Shown here in pieces: positions 58,876 through 64,000 of a DNA stretch of 64,000 bases (the stretch's first letter is position 1; the number at the start of each line of letters is the position of its first letter). The stretch spans positions 496,001 to 560,000 of the forward strand of contig QAMT01000002.1 of NCBI GenBank assembly GCA_003150755.1, given 5' to 3'. Source of the stretch: Phascolarctobacterium sp. (GTDB taxonomy: Bacteria; Bacillota; Negativicutes; Acidaminococcales; Acidaminococcaceae). The notes under the pieces are model-generated. The model saw only the letters and a program-made list of their open reading frames with translations, was not told the DNA's origin and ran no database searches. The translations under genes were made by a program, and so were the position numbers.

Positions 58876-59051
58876 CTCGTACTAATTTTCATACTATCTT
58901 GTACCAATTTCTTAATTACTTCAAGCTAAATTTTTACTATATATAGTCATAAAAACTAAATTTCTTTCTATATTTTGGGCTGTTTTCGTAATTATCCCTC
59001 AAAAATTTTTGATGTATCTCGTACCAATTCTCGTACCAACTCGTACCAATT
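58876..59051. repeat. cluster of five TTGGTACGAG-type repeats
   Basis: Plus-strand CTCGTACCAATT or close variants at 58876-58887, 58898-58909, 59018-59029, 59030-59041 and 59040-59051. Spacings are 22, 120, 12 and 10 bp, mostly near whole turns. The last copy overlaps the stop codon of the Schlafen-type gene. The cluster lies upstream of the first DUF1156 gene and could be an operator. Confidence 0.65.
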
Positions 59052-60769
59052 TACTTTTTCAAAATCCAATAGCAAGTTTGTTGATTATCAGAATCAGTTT
59101 CAATTATTCCATTCCTTTTTAAATTCGTTAGTAACGTCGTTATTTTTCGCTCCTTTTGTTTTTCGGTTAAAACATCCGGAAATTTATCCATTAGAAGTTT
59201 TCTGAAGTCCTTACGCTGCGCTTTTCCGAATTTATTAAGATAATCTATAATCATATCCCTATAATATTTATCATCAAACGCTTTGTTACGTATATATTGC
59301 GCCTCGTCATCTATAGATTTTGCTACTTCTGCTGACAAATATAAATGGTTAACACGCCCCTCTACTAATTTATATTTTCTAAGATGCGCTACTGCTTCTT
59401 TAGATAGATTTTTTCCCTTTCCTTTTTGTACCTGGTCAAGCAAATATACTGTTTCTAAATCAAGTTTCGGATTATCATACAAAATATAGGTATATCGCTC
59501 ATTTATTGTTTTACCATATACAGTAACGGAAACAAGATTATTGATAGTCAGGTCATAATCTGGCATAGGAAAAAACTTTTCCTGTTGGATACGATATACT
59601 CGTTTTATACCGCTTGCCGCTGTTTCAATCATATGAAAATTCACCATAGAATCAGTTAAAAGCTGATTACGATAAAATGGTGGACTATACGTAGGTTGCA
59701 GTACCTTTTGAATCGTTTGAGGAATAAAATCACCTGGATTAGTAATATTAATGCTATCCTCGCATTCATTAATATAAATACGTCCACCAAGCTGATAATT
59801 AGCGTGGGCAATACAGTTATTAAGCAATTCCCGTAAAAGCCAGGTATCATATTGCTGTGTTTCTTTAGGAAAAAGCGATAGTTGGTTTGGCATATAACGA
59901 TAAGTTAAATTTCTAATTTTTCCAAACAATTTATCAACAACATTAATAAAAGGTATTCTAAAAATTTCGCTATCTTTTATTTCACCATTAACTCCATACA
60001 ATCTCCACATTATGGTTGGAGCTGTAGCAAAAAAATCATCATAATCAGCATTACCAAGTAAAATCATAGCTGCATTGGTAACTTGGCCATTACGCATTAA
60101 TTTTATTTTTGTTAAAAATTCTTCATCTGTCAAAGAATCTATTTCTTCTGCAATATGTGGTTGTTTCCGGCGTTCTTTATACTGCTTACGTGCAAAAGCA
60201 ATCATACCCTTATCTAAATGTTTAATGGTTGCCCCAGGTAGTACTAATTTTGACCAATCGCGGCGTTCCTGATTACGTATAGCATCAACTTTATATTGCT
60301 GTAATGAAACAAGGCTATCGCCACTTCTGGCATAATATTTACCTTTCCATTCTGTTGGCATTCCAACAGTTGCAGCAGGAACTTTAAACATTAATACTCG
60401 TTGTTCTCTGCCTTCTACTATGGGGTACAATTCAATAACATCTAAAAATGTCATTGCATCATTTGTTCCTTTGCTGATTGTATATTTGAATTTCTCTAAT
60501 AATGAAGACTTACCCATTTTAAAATTAGTACCAACAGGCCGTTTTACACCTGTTTCACTAACACCTAAAACAATCCAGCCATATTGTTTATTTTTAAGGT
60601 TTACCTCATTACTAATGGCTGAAAAATACTGACCAACTTTATCTTCACTATAGTTTCCTTTAGCTTCTTTAAACTCAACAATTTCATATTCCCAACGGTC
60701 AATGAGTTTTTGTAAAAGCTCATAATATTCCGCATTTTCATCATTGCGGTCATATTCAAAACAAGTCAT
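59051..60769 (-). CDS. Schlafen-type AlbA/ATP-binding protein of the defence operon
   Basis: A 572-residue protein. Residues about 15-130 are the Schlafen AlbA_2 domain (YEIVEFKEAKGNYSEDKVGQ, GWIVLGVSETGV). The middle region, LLRELLNNCIAHANYQLGGR and ITNPGDF, is the GHKL-like HATPase_c_4 module common in these proteins. A winged helix closes the C-terminus (YLNKFGKAQRKDFRKLL). Such proteins act as regulators or as nucleases/tRNA-binding effectors. It is 26 bp downstream of the helicase gene and part of the same operon. Confidence 0.82.
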   Translation of the reverse strand: MTCFEYDRNDENAEYYELLQKLIDRWEYEIVEFKEAKGNYSEDKVGQYFSAISNEVNLKNKQYGWIVLGVSETGVKRPVGTNFKMGKSSLLEKFKYTISKGTNDAMTFLDVIELYPIVEGREQRVLMFKVPAATVGMPTEWKGKYYARSGDSLVSLQQYKVDAIRNQERRDWSKLVLPGATIKHLDKGMIAFARKQYKERRKQPHIAEEIDSLTDEEFLTKIKLMRNGQVTNAAMILLGNADYDDFFATAPTIMWRLYGVNGEIKDSEIFRIPFINVVDKLFGKIRNLTYRYMPNQLSLFPKETQQYDTWLLRELLNNCIAHANYQLGGRIYINECEDSINITNPGDFIPQTIQKVLQPTYSPPFYRNQLLTDSMVNFHMIETAASGIKRVYRIQQEKFFPMPDYDLTINNLVSVTVYGKTINERYTYILYDNPKLDLETVYLLDQVQKGKGKNLSKEAVAHLRKYKLVEGRVNHLYLSAEVAKSIDDEAQYIRNKAFDDKYYRDMIIDYLNKFGKAQRKDFRKLLMDKFPDVLTEKQKERKITTLLTNLKRNGIIETDSDNQQTCYWILKK

Positions 60770-60795
60770 CTTCGCACCACCTTATATAGCTTGTT

Positions 60796-63700
60796 TTAAT
60801 CTCTATAAACAATTTCAGCACCACTAATAAGTTCCCGTATATCATAATTAACGCTAGTTGCACTAAAATCAGGTATATTTTTAAATGGATGTTTTAAGTA
60901 AATTGTATTTGTATTTTTACCATCTATTTCTACGATTGCCAATATGAACTCTTCGGGTTTATTAAGCGCCGTCAGTATCTCATTTTTGCTAACTGTTACC
61001 GTCGTAGCACCTTTAACACGTCCTTTTACTTCTATCATACGCAACGCATAATCAGTTGGACGCATACGCTGTACCTCAGGAATATATGATTCCACATCAT
61101 AACCACATTTAATTGCACTTACATCCTTTGGTTCAAAACCAAAAGACTTTTCAATATTTATAACCGCATCCATTGCAGCAAATTCAATACTTTGTCTATC
61201 ACTAACACTAAATGTAGCGATAGAAATACCTCCCATTAAAACATGTAATAAGCCTTTAGGTATAATTAACGCACCACCAGTAACAACTGGCGGCATCGGA
61301 GAAATGCGGCGCTCTTTTTCCAACTCATCAAGCCTAGCTTGCATACGTGCTGTTAAATCATCCGCACGACGTGAAGCCAATTTTGAGTTTAGTTTAGCAT
61401 TAATTTTTCCTGCTGCCTCTTTTTGCTGCAATTCAGCAGCACGGTAATCCCAGTATTGAATTTCTGCTGTCATTCTCTCTTTTACAGCTTTTGCTGTTTT
61501 ATTAATCATTGCTTCTTTACGTGATTTTATTTCTGCAAAATGTGCTGGAATTAAATTAGTTATAGCATAGGTTTTTGCTCTTTCTTCAATACCTGAAGCT
61601 AACCATTGCTGATCTTTAGCCCATTTTAGTATAATATCCTGCTCTGTATTGTTTGCAGGCCTATAATCTAAATATGGTGCATAACCGGCATCTGCTGCAT
61701 TATTATGTTCATCTAACTCTACAAAATGAATACGTTTAGAAATTGTACGTCTGCTGCCATCTTTTAAAATAATTCCATCCTGTATGCTATCTTCAATATA
61801 GAATAAAAGCCGAGCTGATGAACAATAATCTTCATCATCAATAAATACGGCTCCGCGCTTCATTATATCGACATTGCGTTCTTTAATTAAATCTAACGTA
61901 GCATCCAACAACGGATGCCCAGGACAAACAAGTGCAGCTGAAACAAGACCTTGTATATTGCAAAATTCTTTGTCAAAACAAATACGTTCATATCGATTCA
62001 ATACCGATTCGCCATAGCCAATTTGCATGTCACGATTACGTACAGCGTATGGAACAGAAGTTATTTCATATCGGCCTTTTTCACGGCGACGTATTTTCCC
62101 ACCAACTGCTTTAAATGCCTCTACAAAAAAGGCTTCTATAAAATAAGGTTGAAGCTTATGCGCTTCCATACGTTCCATATCTTCTTTAATACTCATAACT
62201 GTATGAACATCTATAATATCATCTGTTAGAGCATTTTCTTCTATTAATTTTTGAAATTCGCTACGATTAATAGTTTTATCGACAACTTCATTCAAACGGG
62301 CTTTTACTTGAGGATCGTTTCCATAACGCACAGCTTCGATTAACAAATCACGCAATGGTCGATTATTAAATGCTACTTTTCCAAGTATATCAAATACTTT
62401 CCCACCGAGAGCCTGACGTTCTTCTTCTAATTTTTGAAACAAGCGCTGAAATACAAATCCTTCTCTTGTTTCTGATGCTACTAAATTCCACAAGTGGCAA
62501 ACTTCAGTTTGTCCAATACGATGAATACGTCCAAAGCGCTGTTCTAAACGATTAGGATTCCACGGTAAATCATAATTTATCATCAGATGCGCTCTTTGCA
62601 AGTTGATACCTTCACCAGCAGCATCAGTAGCAACCAATACCCGTACATCAACATCCTGCTTAAAAAGTTGTTCGGCTTTACGGCGCTCATCACGAAGCAT
62701 GCCACCATGTATGGTAATTACTGCTTCATTATTGCCAAGTAATGAACGAATTTTATTAGCTAAATATTTCAGTGTATCTTTATGTTCAGTAAAAATAATA
62801 AGCTTTTCACGTTGTCCATTCGCACCAAACATTTTCTCGTTATCTTGAAGTAATCTGGACAGTTCTTCCCACTTGCGGTCAACTCCGCTTATCCGAACTT
62901 TATTGGCCATCTGTTCAAGCTGTTTTAATGTTTCTATCTCTGCTTCTAATTCTGTAATGGTAGCAGCAGCCGAGGCATGATCAACAACTTGTTCTTCCAT
63001 TTTTTCCTGTTCATCATATGGTAAGTCCTCTTCATCAAATTCCTCAAAATTTTTTGCAATATCCATTGCTCTTTTTCCAAGTTTTTCTTCTGCAAGACGT
63101 TGCTCCAGTCTTTCACGGCGCCTTCGAAGAGATTGATAAATTGCCTCAGGTGAAGAAGCAAGACGACGCTGCAAAATAGTTAGTGCAAAACCAACCGTCG
63201 TTTTACGTTCGTTATTCAGACTATCTGCACGATTAAATTCTTCCTGTACATAATTAGTTACAGCCGTATAAAGCTGCGCTTCTATATCAGAAAGGTCATA
63301 ATTTACAGTATAAGCAATACGCTCTGGAAATAAAGGTGTTCCATCAAATTTTAAAAGTTCTTCTTTAACCAAACGGCGCATTACGTCAGAAACATCAATA
63401 GATTGTTGAGATTTTCCATGAATTCCTTCAAAACGATCTGGATCAATCAACGAAAGAAAAAGGTGAAAATCTTCTTCTTTTCCATTATGCGGTGTCGCAG
63501 TCAAAAGCAAAAAGTTTTTTGTAATATTTGAAAGTAATCTACCTAAAGAAAATCTCCGCGTATATTTTACTTCTCCGCCCCAAACTGTTGCAGACATTTT
63601 ATGTGCTTCATCGCAAACAATTAAATCCCATTCTGACACTTTAAGTTTCTCTTGAATATCATCATTTCGAGATAACTTATCAAGACGGCAAATACATAAA

Positions 63701-64000
63701 TCTACTTCATTAAATATATTACCTGTTGCAGCAGATTCCATTCTATCGTTTGTTAAAATTTCAAAATGAAGATGAAACTTTTGAAATAGCTCATCTTGCC
63801 ATTGCTCTACAAGACTTCCAGGAGCAACTATCATACAGCGCTTTAAAGAACCACGTGCAATCATTTCTTTAATAAATAATCCAGTCATAATGGTCTTACC
63901 TGCACCAGGATCATCAGCCAATACATATCTTAAAGGTAAACGTGGCAACATTTCTTGATAAACAGCTGATATCTGATGCGGTAAAGGCTCCACCGATGAC
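60796..64000 (-). CDS. SNF2/DEAH-type helicase with DUF3883-like end, DISARM DrmD-like (5' end outside window)
   Basis: At least 1068 residues; the frame is open to the window edge. The first in-frame GTG at 63993 is not a credible start, since SVEPLPHQISAVYQEMLPR is an internal segment of longer family members. Walker A is ADDPGAGKTIM, the DEAH box is VCDEAHKMSA, and motif V/VI is VATDAAGEGINLQ and RFGRIHRIGQ, all superfamily 2 SNF2-like. The last 150 residues resemble DUF3883 (MIEVKGRVKGATTVTVSKNE). It resembles helicases of DISARM and related systems. It is the most upstream gene of the operon seen here. Confidence 0.85.
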   Translation of the reverse strand, partial: SSVEPLPHQISAVYQEMLPRLPLRYVLADDPGAGKTIMTGLFIKEMIARGSLKRCMIVAPGSLVEQWQDELFQKFHLHFEILTNDRMESAATGNIFNEVDLCICRLDKLSRNDDIQEKLKVSEWDLIVCDEAHKMSATVWGGEVKYTRRFSLGRLLSNITKNFLLLTATPHNGKEEDFHLFLSLIDPDRFEGIHGKSQQSIDVSDVMRRLVKEELLKFDGTPLFPERIAYTVNYDLSDIEAQLYTAVTNYVQEEFNRADSLNNERKTTVGFALTILQRRLASSPEAIYQSLRRRRERLEQRLAEEKLGKRAMDIAKNFEEFDEEDLPYDEQEKMEEQVVDHASAAATITELEAEIETLKQLEQMANKVRISGVDRKWEELSRLLQDNEKMFGANGQREKLIIFTEHKDTLKYLANKIRSLLGNNEAVITIHGGMLRDERRKAEQLFKQDVDVRVLVATDAAGEGINLQRAHLMINYDLPWNPNRLEQRFGRIHRIGQTEVCHLWNLVASETREGFVFQRLFQKLEEERQALGGKVFDILGKVAFNNRPLRDLLIEAVRYGNDPQVKARLNEVVDKTINRSEFQKLIEENALTDDIIDVHTVMSIKEDMERMEAHKLQPYFIEAFFVEAFKAVGGKIRRREKGRYEITSVPYAVRNRDMQIGYGESVLNRYERICFDKEFCNIQGLVSAALVCPGHPLLDATLDLIKERNVDIMKRGAVFIDDEDYCSSARLLFYIEDSIQDGIILKDGSRRTISKRIHFVELDEHNNAADAGYAPYLDYRPANNTEQDIILKWAKDQQWLASGIEERAKTYAITNLIPAHFAEIKSRKEAMINKTAKAVKERMTAEIQYWDYRAAELQQKEAAGKINAKLNSKLASRRADDLTARMQARLDELEKERRISPMPPVVTGGALIIPKGLLHVLMGGISIATFSVSDRQSIEFAAMDAVINIEKSFGFEPKDVSAIKCGYDVESYIPEVQRMRPTDYALRMIEVKGRVKGATTVTVSKNEILTALNKPEEFILAIVEIDGKNTNTIYLKHPFKNIPDFSATSVNYDIRELISGAEIVYRD

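Noticed and set aside
58876..59051. CRISPR array
   Set aside because: The repeats are only 10-12 bp with spacings of 10-120 bp and no cas genes.
63993..64000. GTG at 63993 as the real start of the helicase
   Set aside because: The protein would begin inside the segment EPLPHQ, which is internal in family members, and the frame is open to the edge; the gene is partial.

Overview
The window looks like a chromosome segment of a gut Negativicute (a Firmicute with an outer membrane), most like Phascolarctobacterium/Acidaminococcaceae. The assignment is an inference. It rests on outer-membrane proteins (an autotransporter beta-barrel, a FadL/OmpP1-type porin) next to typical Firmicute signals (AGGAGG ribosome sites, TTGACA/TATAAT promoters, a Bacillus-type LexA box). 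It also rests on a Selenomonas-type lysine/ornithine decarboxylase and several carboxylate transporters.

Bases 1-38,770 are ordinary chromosome. From the left: a ferric-iron-type ABC uptake operon with two ATPases (1-4912); an SMR efflux protein behind a leader hairpin; a membrane-anchored PstS-like protein; an autotransporter behind an attenuator-like leader; two tandem FAD-linked oxidases (GlcD/D-lactate dehydrogenase type); a FadL-like porin; an unrecognised two-gene unit (14134-15836); a TPR protein with a candidate small RNA upstream; a type III PLP decarboxylase; serS; five tRNAs (Lys, Glu, Val, Asp, Phe); secreted proteins of unknown role; a dicarboxylate/amino-acid symporter; an Rrf2-HD-mnmA cluster; an AEC permease; a LexA-boxed LysM protein; dpaL; purB-purA; a LysR/MFS pair; flavodoxin; an SLC13-like permease; a DMT exporter; and a Phd/ParE-type toxin-antitoxin pair.

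At 38,776-38,820 lies the 3' half of a tRNA-Arg(CCU), without its 5' half. This is the usual scar at the distal end of an element integrated into a tRNA gene, and from here to the right edge (25 kb) the content is island-like. It starts with a dead excisionase and short repeats resembling integrase arm sites. Next come a cysteine-rich methyltransferase-like protein with a DUF1848 protein, a frameshifted ArdA/DUF3846 stretch of a conjugative transposon, an AAA ATPase + subtilase pair matching the ietAS anti-phage system, a wrecked relaxase/MobC module, IS256 and IS3 scraps and a lone HipA-like kinase. Last comes an AT-rich five-gene operon read leftward: SNF2-type helicase with a DUF3883-like end (start beyond the window), Schlafen-type AlbA protein, two tandem DUF1156 methyltransferases and a HEPN/DUF499 ATPase.

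The last operon is the most interesting system. It looks like a multi-gene DISARM-related or DUF1156/DUF499 anti-phage island. One methyltransferase has an intact DPPY motif while its paralogue has ELPY at the same place, suggesting an active/inactive pair. All functional statements come from reading sequence and recalling families. No database search was run.
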